Part shown: positions 1 to 6,588 of the stretch, piece after piece
Numbering within the stretch: the stretch's first letter is position 1
Layout of the letters: each line of letters opens with the position of its first letter
Origin: Candidatus Omnitrophota bacterium
GTDB lineage: Bacteria; Omnitrophota; Gorgyraeia; B26-G9
NCBI GenBank assembly: GCA_018399295.1
Contig: JAGYOO010000048.1
Coordinates: 1-8,222, forward strand
Length of the DNA stretch: 8,222 bases
Direction: 5' to 3'
Notes under the pieces: generated by a model
What the model was told of the DNA's origin: nothing
The model's database searches: none
Seen by the model: the letters and a program-made list of their open reading frames with translations, nothing else
Translations under genes and position numbers: made by a program

Positions 1-1115
1 AGGGGTCGGTACTTACCAATAAGTATGCTGAGGGATATCCCGGAGCTCGCTGGTACGGCGGCTGTGAGTTCGTGGATGAGGCGGAGAGACTGGCGTTGGA
101 GCGGGCGAAAAAGATATTCAAGGCTGATCATGTAAATGTTCAACCCCACTCGGGATCACAGGCCAATATGGCGGTGTTTTTGACCGCGTTAAAGCCTGGC
201 GATAAGGTCCTGGCCATGGATTTGGCCTGCGGCGGGCATCTTACTCACGGGCATCCCCGGAATTTTTCCGGTCTGCTGTACAAGTTTATGTTCTATGGCG
301 TTGACCGGCAGACGGAGAGATTGGATTACGATCAAATTCGTGAACTGGCACTGCGCCATCGGCCGCGTCTTATTCTGGCTGGAGCTTCAGCTTATCCCCG
401 GGCCATTGATTTTGCCAGGTTCCGGAAGATTTGCGACGAAGTCGGAGCCTATCTGTTTGTGGATATGGCCCATATCGCCGGACTCGTGGCCGCGGGACTG
501 CACCAGAGCCCGGTTCCGTTTGCTGAATTTGTTACCACGACTACCCATAAGACACTTCGGGGACCACGTGGCGGGATGATTCTCTGTCGGAAAGAATTCG
601 CGAAGAAGATCGATCTGATGGTTTTCCCCGGGACCCAGGGCGGGCCGCTTATGCACACGATCTCGGCCAAGGCGGTATCCTTTCAGGAAGCGCTTCTTCC
701 GGAGTTTAAAAGGTACCAGAAGCAGGTGATAAAGAACGCGGCCGGGCTGAGCCGGGCGTTACAAAAGCGAAATTTCCGGATTGTGTCCAATGGATGCGAC
801 AACCATCTTCTGCTTGTGGATGTTTCCGGCCGAGGGCTTACCGGAAAGCAGGCGCAGGAGATTTTAGGCAACATAAACATTACGGTTAATAAAAACCTTA
901 TTCCTTATGATGAAAAGTCTCCGATGGTGACCAGCGGTGTAAGGCTGGGAACACCTGCAATTACTACCCGCGGAATGCAAGTCCGGGAGATGGAAAAAAT
1001 CGCCGCGGTAATGGACCGGGTTTTGCAGCCGGAACCGGTGTCGAGATGCCTGCTTAAACAGGCACGCGCCGATATCCGCGCGCTTACCTCCGGCTTTCCG
1101 TTATATAAAGGATAA
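1..1115 (+). CDS. glyA: Serine hydroxymethyltransferase, 5'-truncated by window edge
   Basis: PLP enzyme of the cytosol that interconverts serine and glycine while making 5,10-methylene-tetrahydrofolate, the one-carbon unit for thymidylate and purines. The reading frame is open from base 3 ([14 protein letters not shown]...), a block that lies about 45 residues into the E. coli protein, so the start is upstream of the window. The GTG at 72 is an internal valine, not the start. Visible family motifs are [34 protein letters not shown] (the Asp contacts the PLP ring nitrogen) and [14 protein letters not shown], whose lysine codon at 549-551 is the Schiff-base residue. The C-terminus SGFPLYKG is typical and complete (stop 1113-1115). 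The dCMP deaminase gene follows after 3 nt, so the two are probably cotranscribed. Identification is firm. Confidence 0.97.
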   Translation, partial: GSVLTNKYAEGYPGARWYGGCEFVDEAERLALERAKKIFKADHVNVQPHSGSQANMAVFLTALKPGDKVLAMDLACGGHLTHGHPRNFSGLLYKFMFYGVDRQTERLDYDQIRELALRHRPRLILAGASAYPRAIDFARFRKICDEVGAYLFVDMAHIAGLVAAGLHQSPVPFAEFVTTTTHKTLRGPRGGMILCRKEFAKKIDLMVFPGTQGGPLMHTISAKAVSFQEALLPEFKRYQKQVIKNAAGLSRALQKRNFRIVSNGCDNHLLLVDVSGRGLTGKQAQEILGNINITVNKNLIPYDEKSPMVTSGVRLGTPAITTRGMQVREMEKIAAVMDRVLQPEPVSRCLLKQARADIRALTSGFPLYKG

Positions 1116-1118
1116 TCC

Positions 1119-1595
1119 ATGAGCGTGAAATCAAATAAAAAGGGAAGGCCGAGCTGGGACCGGTATTTTATGGATATCTGCACTCTTGTCGCCAGCCGGT
1201 CGACCTGCCTGCGGCGTCAGGTGGGTGCTGTTATTGTTAAGGATAAGCGGATCCTGACTACCGGATACAACGGCGCTCCTTCCGGATTGAAGCATTGCGA
1301 AGAGAGTGGTTGTCTCCGGGAAGAGCTGAAGGTTCCTTCCGGAGAAAGACACGAACTTTGTCGCGCGCTTCACGCGGAGATGAATGCCCTCCTCCAAGCG
1401 GCGCATTATGGGATCAGCGTCAGTGGTGGGATTATGTATTGCACTGATCAGCCCTGCGTCATCTGTGCGAAGATGATCCTGAACGCCGGAATCAAGAAGG
1501 TTATTATAAAATCCAGTTATCCGGATGAATTGGCCCGGAAGTTTTTTCAGGAAGCGGGTGTCGAGGTAATCAATTACGAAGAAACCTCCGAATAG
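1119..1595 (+). CDS. comEB: Deoxycytidylate (dCMP) deaminase, ComEB type
   Basis: Zinc-dependent hydrolytic deaminase converting dCMP to dUMP, the substrate of thymidylate synthase. The 158-residue product has the full catalytic signature: HAE at residues 85-87 (zinc ligand His85, proton shuttle Glu87) and PCVIC with zinc ligands Cys113 and Cys116. The N-terminal part [19 protein letters not shown] and the GYNGAPSG block are typical of dCMP deaminases rather than of cytidine or tRNA-adenosine deaminases, as is the inserted Cys/His-rich stretch at residues 59-81. The ATG at 1119 lies 3 nt after the glyA stop, and a Shine-Dalgarno-like AAGGA overlaps the end of glyA, suggesting translational coupling. 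The pairing is logical because GlyA supplies the methylene-folate that thymidylate synthase uses with dUMP. The ComEB label is family naming only and implies no competence role. Confidence 0.94.
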   Translation: MSVKSNKKGRPSWDRYFMDICTLVASRSTCLRRQVGAVIVKDKRILTTGYNGAPSGLKHCEESGCLREELKVPSGERHELCRALHAEMNALLQAAHYGISVSGGIMYCTDQPCVICAKMILNAGIKKVIIKSSYPDELARKFFQEAGVEVINYEETSE

Positions 1596-1631
1596 ACCAT
1601 TTTTTTTTGATTTTCCGACTGAAAATTTATC

Positions 1632-1661
1632 TTGACAGAACACTACATGTAGTGTTATAAC
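1632..1661 (+). promoter_or_regulatory. Sigma70-type promoter of the nrdR-nrdD operon
   Basis: A perfect -35 hexamer TTGACA (1632-1637) is followed by TATAAC (1656-1661, 5 of 6 matches to TATAAT) with an 18-bp spacer. Transcription would start near 1668, leaving a leader of about 46 nt before nrdR. The upstream side is A/T-rich, including a run of nine T's at 1600-1608. An NrdR box fills the spacer exactly, so bound repressor would block polymerase. The start site is inferred from sequence. Confidence 0.8.
1640..1655 (+). promoter_or_regulatory. NrdR box 1 (operator)
   Basis: The sequence ACACTACATGTAGTGT is a perfect 16-bp palindrome, extending to 18 bp with the flanking A and T. It matches the known NrdR consensus acaCwATATaTwGtgt closely. 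It lies between the -35 and -10 hexamers, the expected place for repression by occlusion. Its partner box is 32 bp downstream, the three-helical-turn spacing characteristic of paired NrdR sites. Confidence 0.93.
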
Positions 1662-1671
1662 ATGAATGTGT

Positions 1672-1687
1672 CTACAATATACTGTGT
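1672..1687 (+). promoter_or_regulatory. NrdR box 2 (operator)
   Basis: CTACAATATACTGTGT matches about 13 of 16 positions of the NrdR consensus, with the right half (CTGTGT) better conserved than the left. It begins exactly 32 bp after box 1, so both sites face the same side of the helix. It lies just downstream of the predicted transcription start. The spacing makes chance unlikely even though the left arm is degenerate. Confidence 0.87.
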
Positions 1688-1714
1688 TAACCTCGAATTT
1701 ACGATCCACCTCAA

Positions 1715-2176
1715 ATGAAATGCCCATTTTGCGCAAACAGGGAAGATAAAGTAGTCGATTCCCGTATCTCTACCGAAGGTGATGCCATCCGGCGCCGGCG
1801 TGAATGTCTTAAGTGTCAGCGCCGGTTTACTACTTATGAATATATCGAAAAGACGACCTTGATGGTAGTAAAGCGGGACGGCTGCCGGGAACCCTTTGAC
1901 CGGAATAAGATTTTGTCGGGGATTCTGCGGGCCTGTGAAAAGCGGCCGGTGAGCATGGAGACGATCGAAGGAATAGTTGATTATATTGAAAGGGACCTGC
2001 AGAAGAAATACGACAAGGAGGTGAGCAGTACAGATATCGGAGAGCTGGTAATGCGGCGGTTGCAAAATCTGGATGATGTTGCTTATGTGCGGTTCGCTTC
2101 TGTTTACCGGCAGTTTAAGGACATCAATCAGTTTCTGGGGGAACTTAAAGACTTGTTGAACAAGAGGAGGGCTTAG
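1715..2176 (+). CDS. nrdR: Transcriptional repressor NrdR
   Basis: Nucleotide-sensing repressor of ribonucleotide reductase genes. The 153-residue protein has the two family domains. The N-terminal zinc ribbon has Cys3, Cys6, Cys31 and Cys34, including the basic [17 protein letters not shown] block that contacts DNA. An ATP-cone follows from about residue 48 ([16 protein letters not shown]) to about residue 138; in this family it binds ATP or dATP and controls oligomer state. Length is normal for NrdR (about 150). The ATG at 1715 is fixed by the universal MKCPFC start, yet no Shine-Dalgarno sequence precedes it. Two NrdR boxes in its own promoter indicate autoregulation together with the downstream nrdD, redoxin and nrdG genes. 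nrdD begins 2 nt after the stop. Confidence 0.97.
   Translation: MKCPFCANREDKVVDSRISTEGDAIRRRRECLKCQRRFTTYEYIEKTTLMVVKRDGCREPFDRNKILSGILRACEKRPVSMETIEGIVDYIERDLQKKYDKEVSSTDIGELVMRRLQNLDDVAYVRFASVYRQFKDINQFLGELKDLLNKRRA
2165..2170 (+). promoter_or_regulatory. Strong Shine-Dalgarno site for nrdD
   Basis: A perfect AGGAGG lies 8 nt before the nrdD ATG at 2179, inside the last codons of nrdR. It fixes the nrdD start and suggests that NrdD is translated far more strongly than NrdR, which has no such site. This would suit one transcript giving little repressor and much enzyme. Confidence 0.85.
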
Positions 2177-2178
2177 GG

Positions 2179-4611
2179 ATGTTGTCGGAAGCTTTAAATA
2201 ATGCCACGGAAGGTGCGCAGTTGAAGTACATAGTTAAGAGGGATGGAAGAACAGTTCCGTTTGATAAGAGTAAAATAAGCGAGGCGATTTTTCGCGCGGC
2301 TCAGGCTGTGGGGGGAGAGGACCGGTTATTGGCTGACGAGTTGGCCAACGCGGTAGTGATTTTTATTTCCAAAAATTTTAAGAATCAGATTCCTGAGATT
2401 GAGCAGGTACAGGATGTTGTGGAAAAGGTACTGATCGAGACCGGCCACGCGAAAACGGCTAAGGCCTATATTCTGTACCGGGAAAAGAGGAGACAGATCC
2501 GTAACAACCTGAAGGTGCGAAAGAGGGTCGAAAAATCATCGAATTCCACCGATATGGCTCTTATGGTAACCCCGCTGGCAAAGGATGAGGTGCTGAGTTG
2601 GGATAAGGGCCGGATTGCCGGTGCGCTGCAAAAAGAGGCTAATCTGAGTGAAGATTTGGCGCTGGAGATTGCCTCCGGGGTGGAAAAAAGAGTGTTCAAC
2701 TCCGGTCTTAATCAGATCTCTACCGCCTTGATCCGGGAACTCGTGGACAATGAATTGTTTGAGCGGGGTCTGGACAAGAAGCTTTCCCGCCAGAATATTA
2801 TCGGGATGCCGAATTATGATCTGGAACAGCTTTTGTTTTCCAAGAGCTGCGAGAATTCCAATATCGCGGCGAATAATCCCGAGGCGGTCAATCTTTCCAT
2901 TGCCGAGACCATCTTAAAACAGTTTATGCTGCAAAAGGTGTTCAGCGAACCGGTAGCGAACGCTCATCTGCGGGGAATGATTCACATCCATGACCTGGGA
3001 TATCCGCGTGCTTACTGCAGTTCCCACTCTCTTGAATATATTAAAAAATACGGATTGGAGCTGGGGAATCTGTTTACCGCGAGCGGGCCGGCAAAATATG
3101 CCCGGACCCTGACCGGGCATCTCAATACCTTTCTCGCGTCGCTTCAGGCGTATTACGCCGGGGCGCTGGGGGTCGGGTATGTTAATATTTTTTATGCTCC
3201 TTATACTGAGAACATGAACGATAAAGAACTGAAGCAGGAAGCGCAGTATCTTATCTTCTCTGCTTCCCAGAATGCTTTTTCCCGGGGAAGTCAAAGCCTG
3301 TTTATTGACTTCAATATCCATACCGGTGTGCCGAACTATCTGCGCGATGTTCCGGCAATTGGTGCAAAGGGTGAATACACCGGCCGGACCTATGGAGATT
3401 ATGAGGAAGCCTCTCGCCGGTTCTGTCGGGCGTTGCTGGAAGTCTGGCGGGACGGGGACCGGGATGGACGGGTCTTCGCTTTTCCAAAATGTGACCTGCA
3501 CATAAGTAAAGAGACTTTTGAGAAACCGGAAGAGCTGGAATTGCTTAAATTTGCCTGCGAGATTGCCAGCGATAACGGTACTCCGTACTTTGTTTTCGAC
3601 CGCGGAGATGAGGCGGTTCTTTCTCAGTGCTGCCGGCTGCGTCAGAAGATAAGCGACAAATACATGATTGAACATCCGGAGAGTATGAGGTTCTGCGGCT
3701 TTCAGAACGTGACTATCAATCTGCCCCAGGCCGCTTATCGCAGCGGAAAGGGTAATATCGAAAAAGTGTATCAGGAGATTGAGAAGGCGATGGATTTTGC
3801 TGTTGAGGCCCATCTGGAAAAGAAGAAATTTATCGCTCGGCTGTTAAGCGAGCCGGGAATGCCGATGTGGGAGATGGGAAAACCGGCCAAGGACGGCCGG
3901 CCTTATATCGACCTGGAAAATTCGACGTACATTATCGGGTTGATCGGACTCAATGAATGTATGCAGTTTCTTACCGGCCAGGAACTTCACGAGTCGGATG
4001 AAACGTTGAAGGCGGGTCTTAAGATAATCTCCTTCATGTACCAGAAAACCAAAGAGTACGAAAAGAAACACGGCCTGAAGATCTCTTTGGAGGAATCTCC
4101 GGCCGAGTCGGCCTGCCGCCGTCTGCCGAAAGTCGATATGCGCCAGTATCCTGAGGCTGCTGAGGTAGTGAAAGGGGACTTGGATAATGACCAGTATTAC
4201 TACACCAACAGCATCCATTTCCGGGCTGACGCGGATGTGGACCTGGTCACGCGAATTCAGAAGCAAAGCAAGTTCCATACGATGATCGAGTCTGGAGCTA
4301 TCCTGCACGCGTTTATCGGTGAGCAGACCCCGGCACCGGAATCGATATTGAACCTGGTGAAAAAGACTTTCTATGCCACCCAGGCAGCGCAACTTACCAT
4401 ATCTCCCGAATTCACCATCTGTAACAGCTGTGGAAAGAGCAGTCGGGGGCTTTTCGGTGAGTGCGTTTTCTGCGATTCTTCTGATGTGTATAACATTACC
4501 CGGATTGTCGGATACTTCAGCCGGGTGAACAACTGGAATCCTTCGAAGTTAAGTGAGTTGGACGATCGTCATCGCGGACAGTATAAAATTCAGGAGACTG
4601 TGCTGAAATGA
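2179..4611 (+). CDS. nrdD: Anaerobic (class III) ribonucleoside-triphosphate reductase
   Basis: Glycyl-radical enzyme that reduces ribonucleoside triphosphates to deoxyribonucleotides without oxygen. It has 810 residues. Residues about 17-110 form an ATP-cone (KRDG at 20-23), the allosteric activity site. Residues about 126-205 form a second cone-like segment lacking the VKRDG signature. The catalytic barrel follows, with ENSNIAANNPEA, HIHDLGYPRAYCSSHSLEYI (Cys280), FPKCDLHI (Cys438), QCCRLR (Cys484-Cys485) and VTINLP. The C-terminal zinc site uses Cys748, Cys751, Cys762 and Cys765, just before the radical loop RIVGYFS with Gly778 as the radical glycine. The thiyl cysteine is probably Cys484 or Cys485 by spacing to Gly778, with Cys506 an alternative; alignment is needed. 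The start has a perfect AGGAGG. The gene overlaps the redoxin gene by 4 nt (ATGA), and that partner suggests redoxin-driven rather than formate-driven reduction. Confidence 0.97.
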   Translation: MLSEALNNATEGAQLKYIVKRDGRTVPFDKSKISEAIFRAAQAVGGEDRLLADELANAVVIFISKNFKNQIPEIEQVQDVVEKVLIETGHAKTAKAYILYREKRRQIRNNLKVRKRVEKSSNSTDMALMVTPLAKDEVLSWDKGRIAGALQKEANLSEDLALEIASGVEKRVFNSGLNQISTALIRELVDNELFERGLDKKLSRQNIIGMPNYDLEQLLFSKSCENSNIAANNPEAVNLSIAETILKQFMLQKVFSEPVANAHLRGMIHIHDLGYPRAYCSSHSLEYIKKYGLELGNLFTASGPAKYARTLTGHLNTFLASLQAYYAGALGVGYVNIFYAPYTENMNDKELKQEAQYLIFSASQNAFSRGSQSLFIDFNIHTGVPNYLRDVPAIGAKGEYTGRTYGDYEEASRRFCRALLEVWRDGDRDGRVFAFPKCDLHISKETFEKPEELELLKFACEIASDNGTPYFVFDRGDEAVLSQCCRLRQKISDKYMIEHPESMRFCGFQNVTINLPQAAYRSGKGNIEKVYQEIEKAMDFAVEAHLEKKKFIARLLSEPGMPMWEMGKPAKDGRPYIDLENSTYIIGLIGLNECMQFLTGQELHESDETLKAGLKIISFMYQKTKEYEKKHGLKISLEESPAESACRRLPKVDMRQYPEAAEVVKGDLDNDQYYYTNSIHFRADADVDLVTRIQKQSKFHTMIESGAILHAFIGEQTPAPESILNLVKKTFYATQAAQLTISPEFTICNSCGKSSRGLFGECVFCDSSDVYNITRIVGYFSRVNNWNPSKLSELDDRHRGQYKIQETVLK

Positions 4612-4877
4612 AAATCAAGATATTCGGAAAAAGTGGTTGCGCCAAGTGTGAAACCACTAAGAACAAGATGAATCACTTTATTAAAAAGTGGGAGATCAAA
4701 GATAAGGTAGATTTGAGCTTTCATGACATGGATACCATAGACGGCATGGCTGAAGGAGCGTTTAACGATGTTCTGGAGATCCCGACTACGATTCTTGAGT
4801 TTCAGAATCAGATCGTGGCTCGCTGGGATGGCGAAGTGCCTCACTCGGAGCGTCTGAAAGATATCTTAAAAAAATAA
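4608..4877 (+). CDS. Small thioredoxin/glutaredoxin-like redoxin, probable NrdD electron donor
   Basis: An 89-residue thioredoxin-fold protein beginning MKIKIFGKSGCAKC, with a redox-active CxxC at Cys11 and Cys14 immediately after the first beta strand, as in NrdH and glutaredoxins. The segment EIPTTILEF around residue 60 supplies the conserved cis-proline expected in this fold. There is no signal peptide, so it acts in the cytosol. The ATG overlaps the nrdD stop in an ATGA arrangement, with AGGAGA 10 nt upstream. This coupling to nrdD, and nrdG just after it, suggest that it delivers electrons to NrdD; NrdH-like redoxins are known beside class III reductases of the non-formate subgroups. The CAKC active site differs from the CVQC or CMQC of classical NrdH, so I describe it as NrdH-like without giving the symbol. 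Confidence 0.87.
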   Translation: MKIKIFGKSGCAKCETTKNKMNHFIKKWEIKDKVDLSFHDMDTIDGMAEGAFNDVLEIPTTILEFQNQIVARWDGEVPHSERLKDILKK

Positions 4878-4883
4878 CCGGAA

Positions 4884-4931
4884 AAGGAGAGGGAAAGGCA
4901 GAGGTTGTCTGCCTTTCCCCCAATCAATACT
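4884..4931 (+). promoter_or_regulatory. Hairpin between Shine-Dalgarno and nrdG start
   Basis: A purine-rich AAGGAGA (4884-4890) is followed at once by a perfect 12-bp inverted repeat: GGGAAAGGCAGA (4891-4902), loop GGTTG, TCTGCCTTTCCC (4908-4919). Twelve nt later comes the ATG of nrdG at 4932, which has no Shine-Dalgarno of its own. Folding would remove 29 nt and bring the upstream site to about 12 nt from the ATG. No T-run follows the stem, so it is not a standard terminator. It may also stabilise or process the mRNA. The hairpin is seen directly; its role is inference. Confidence 0.75.
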
Positions 4932-5636
4932 ATGAACTATCCGATTAAAGGATTCAATCCAAGCACTTTTATCGACTGGGATGGGAGTATCGCCAGTGTC
5001 ATCTATCTGGCTGGCTGCAACTTTCGCTGTCCATACTGCCACTCGTCTAAGTTAACCGGTCCGGGAGATGCAATCGATGATGTTCCGCTGGATCGGATAA
5101 TTGAGTTTCTTGAAGGGAAAAAAGGTTGGATAGACGGGGTGATAGTTGCCGGGGGTGAGCCGACTATGTATTCCCGTCTTCCTGAATTGTTGACCCGGCT
5201 GCGGCAGCTTCCGTTGAAGCTGAAGCTCGACACGAATGGTTCTTTCCCGGAGATGCTTTCAGAGCTTATTCAACGGGATCTGATTGATTACGTCGCCATG
5301 GATGTAAAAGCTCCTCTTGTTAATGATAAGTATCAGCGGATAAGCGGGAGTGACATTGATGTGGCGAGGATCTCCGCGAGTATTGACTTACTTTTATCTA
5401 AAGATCTGGATTACGAGTTCCGGACAACCGTAGTTCCCATGCTTGAAAGAAACGATATCCTGGCGATCAGCCAGAGGATCGCGGGAGCCCGGCGGTATAT
5501 TCTCCAGCAGTTTGATCCCCGCGATACACTTGATCCGGATCTTGGATCACTAAAACCGTATCCGCCTGAGGAACTGAAGCTTTTGGCTTCGATGTGCGCT
5601 GAATTCGTGCAGCAGACCTCGGTCCGTGGGGCCTAA
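4932..5636 (+). CDS. nrdG: Anaerobic ribonucleotide reductase activating protein (radical SAM)
   Basis: Radical-SAM activase that uses a [4Fe-4S] cluster and S-adenosylmethionine to form the glycyl radical on NrdD. Counting from the ATG at 4932 the protein has 234 residues. The cluster motif CNFRCPYC (Cys29, Cys33, Cys36) is preceded by the typical NrdG lead-in around FIDWDGSIASVIYLAG. GGEPT, KLDTNGS and MDVKAPL follow as the usual SAM-binding and barrel motifs. The length and the FIDWDG lead-in fit the NrdG2-type subgroup rather than the short (about 150-residue) E. coli NrdG. A TTG at 4905 would add nine residues, but it lies in the loop of a hairpin and the extra residues match nothing I know, so I prefer 4932. 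The gene closes the nrdR operon, 54 nt after the redoxin stop. Confidence 0.93.
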   Translation: MNYPIKGFNPSTFIDWDGSIASVIYLAGCNFRCPYCHSSKLTGPGDAIDDVPLDRIIEFLEGKKGWIDGVIVAGGEPTMYSRLPELLTRLRQLPLKLKLDTNGSFPEMLSELIQRDLIDYVAMDVKAPLVNDKYQRISGSDIDVARISASIDLLLSKDLDYEFRTTVVPMLERNDILAISQRIAGARRYILQQFDPRDTLDPDLGSLKPYPPEELKLLASMCAEFVQQTSVRGA

Positions 5637-5652
5637 GTTCCCGAACTTTTTT
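5635..5652 (+). terminator. Weak intrinsic terminator candidate after nrdG
   Basis: AAGTT and AACTT (5635-5639 and 5644-5648) flank a CCCG loop, and the stem runs into six T's (5647-5652). The stem is only 5 bp and A/T-rich, and it overlaps the nrdG stop codon, so termination may be partial. It is well placed to end the nrd operon. Confidence 0.4.
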
Positions 5653-5683
5653 GCGTCATTCCCGCGATTCTTCACGCATAGTC

Positions 5684-5712
5684 TTTCATTCCGGTTTTAG
5701 GGGGTGTATAAT
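5684..5712 (+). promoter_or_regulatory. Possible promoter of the second operon
   Basis: A perfect TATAAT (5707-5712) lies in the gap after nrdG. The best -35 candidate at 17-bp spacing is TTTCAT (5684-5689), only 3 of 6 matches. Transcription from this -10 would begin near 5719, a few bases before or at the ATG at 5722, so the message could be leaderless or nearly so. The hexamer is clear; promoter activity is inferred. Confidence 0.5.
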
Positions 5713-5721
5713 CAGTTTATT

Positions 5722-6588
5722 ATGATAACAGATCTGCATGAGGCGTTATTTTACGATAGACTGGATCATAAAAAAGTACAATGCCGGCTTTGCCCGAAGA
5801 ACTGTGTTATTGAACCGGGACAGGTCGGCTTTTGCGGAGTCCGGCAGAATGAGAGTGGCAAACTTTATACCCTTGTCTACGGAAAAACGACCGGAATCTC
5901 TCTTGATCCGATCGAGAAAAAGCCTCTTTACCAATATCACCCGGGCGAGCTGATCCTGTCTATGGGAACCCGGGGGTGCAACTTCCGGTGTATGTTCTGT
6001 CAGAACTGGCATATATCCCAGAATCCAGATGTCTATACTGAGGATGTAAGCGCTAAACAGGTCATCCGGGAAGTGGAGAGGTTAAAGACTTTCGGAATTG
6101 CCTACACGTATAATGAACCTTTTATCTGGTATGAATTCGTTTATGATTGCGCCCGTTTAGCCCGAAAAAAGGGGTTGAAAAACGTGCTTATAACCAATGG
6201 GTACGTAAACCAGGATCCCTTGCGGGAATTGCTGCCTTCCATCGGCGCGATGAATATCGATCTTAAGGGAATTGACGAGGAATTTTACCGCAAGATCTGC
6301 CAGGGCAGCCTGCAGCCGGTACTTGATACTATCGTGACTGCTAAAGAATCTTGTCACATCGAGATCACCAATCTTGTTATCCCCACCTTAAACGATACTA
6401 ATGAACATTTTGTCCGGATAAGGGACTGGATCTTTGACAATACCGGCGCGGAAACTCCACTGCATTTTTCCCGCTATTTCCCGTGTTATGAACTGACTAT
6501 ACCGGCAACACCTAAGGAGACCCTGGAGAGGGCTCGGGATATTGCCGGGAAAAAACTTAAAAATGTCTATCTGGGAAACGTCGGATAG
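5722..6588 (+). CDS. AMMECR1-linked type radical-SAM protein, C-terminally short
   Basis: Radical-SAM protein related to pyruvate formate-lyase activases (COG1180) and closest in pattern to the enzyme of the AmmeMemoRadiSam set. From the ATG at 5722 it has 288 residues. An N-terminal cysteine motif CRLCPKNCVIEPGQVGFCGVR (Cys21, Cys24, Cys28, Cys38) precedes the cluster motif CNFRCMFCQNW (Cys86, Cys90, Cys93). AYTYNEPFIWYEF, MNIDLKG and HFSRYFP are also typical. Family members usually continue after the YLGNV segment with a tail containing a CPxCG pair; here the protein stops at YLGNVG and no such residues follow. A GTG at 5704 would add six residues, but it overlaps the TATAAT box and has no better ribosome site. 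The substrate is unknown. The Memo and AMMECR1 partners are not in this window. Confidence 0.88.
   Translation: MITDLHEALFYDRLDHKKVQCRLCPKNCVIEPGQVGFCGVRQNESGKLYTLVYGKTTGISLDPIEKKPLYQYHPGELILSMGTRGCNFRCMFCQNWHISQNPDVYTEDVSAKQVIREVERLKTFGIAYTYNEPFIWYEFVYDCARLARKKGLKNVLITNGYVNQDPLRELLPSIGAMNIDLKGIDEEFYRKICQGSLQPVLDTIVTAKESCHIEITNLVIPTLNDTNEHFVRIRDWIFDNTGAETPLHFSRYFPCYELTIPATPKETLERARDIAGKKLKNVYLGNVG

Noticed and set aside
72..74. GTG as a start of glyA
   Set aside because: The frame is open upstream to base 3 and the upstream residues match the conserved GlyA block, so this is an internal valine codon.
1562..1608. Terminator after the dCMP deaminase gene (stem TCGAGGT with ACCTCCGA, then T-run)
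   Set aside because: The loop is about 16 nt, the stem has a bulge, and the T-run begins about 9 nt after the stem. It does not fit an intrinsic terminator well.
1610..1626. Small inverted repeat ATTTTC-CGACT-GAAAAT upstream of the nrdR promoter
   Set aside because: Short, A/T-rich and without a following T-run; likely chance in an A/T-rich upstream region.
1131..1736. Long open frame on the minus strand (201 codons) across the dCMP deaminase gene and nrdR promoter
   Set aside because: It is antisense to a well-supported deaminase and to the NrdR boxes, and its translation shows no recognisable motif.
2914..3813. 299-codon minus-strand open frame inside nrdD
   Set aside because: It lies wholly within the strongly conserved NrdD frame and resembles no family. 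It is a shadow of codon usage in nrdD.
3844..4392. 182-codon minus-strand open frame inside nrdD
   Set aside because: Same reasoning: antisense to the catalytic part of NrdD and without domain features.
5653..5700. Repeated TCATTCC and GCGT...ACGC arms after nrdG, as a palindromic intergenic repeat
   Set aside because: Only 7-bp and 4-bp matches with no full palindrome. Not enough to call a repeat family.
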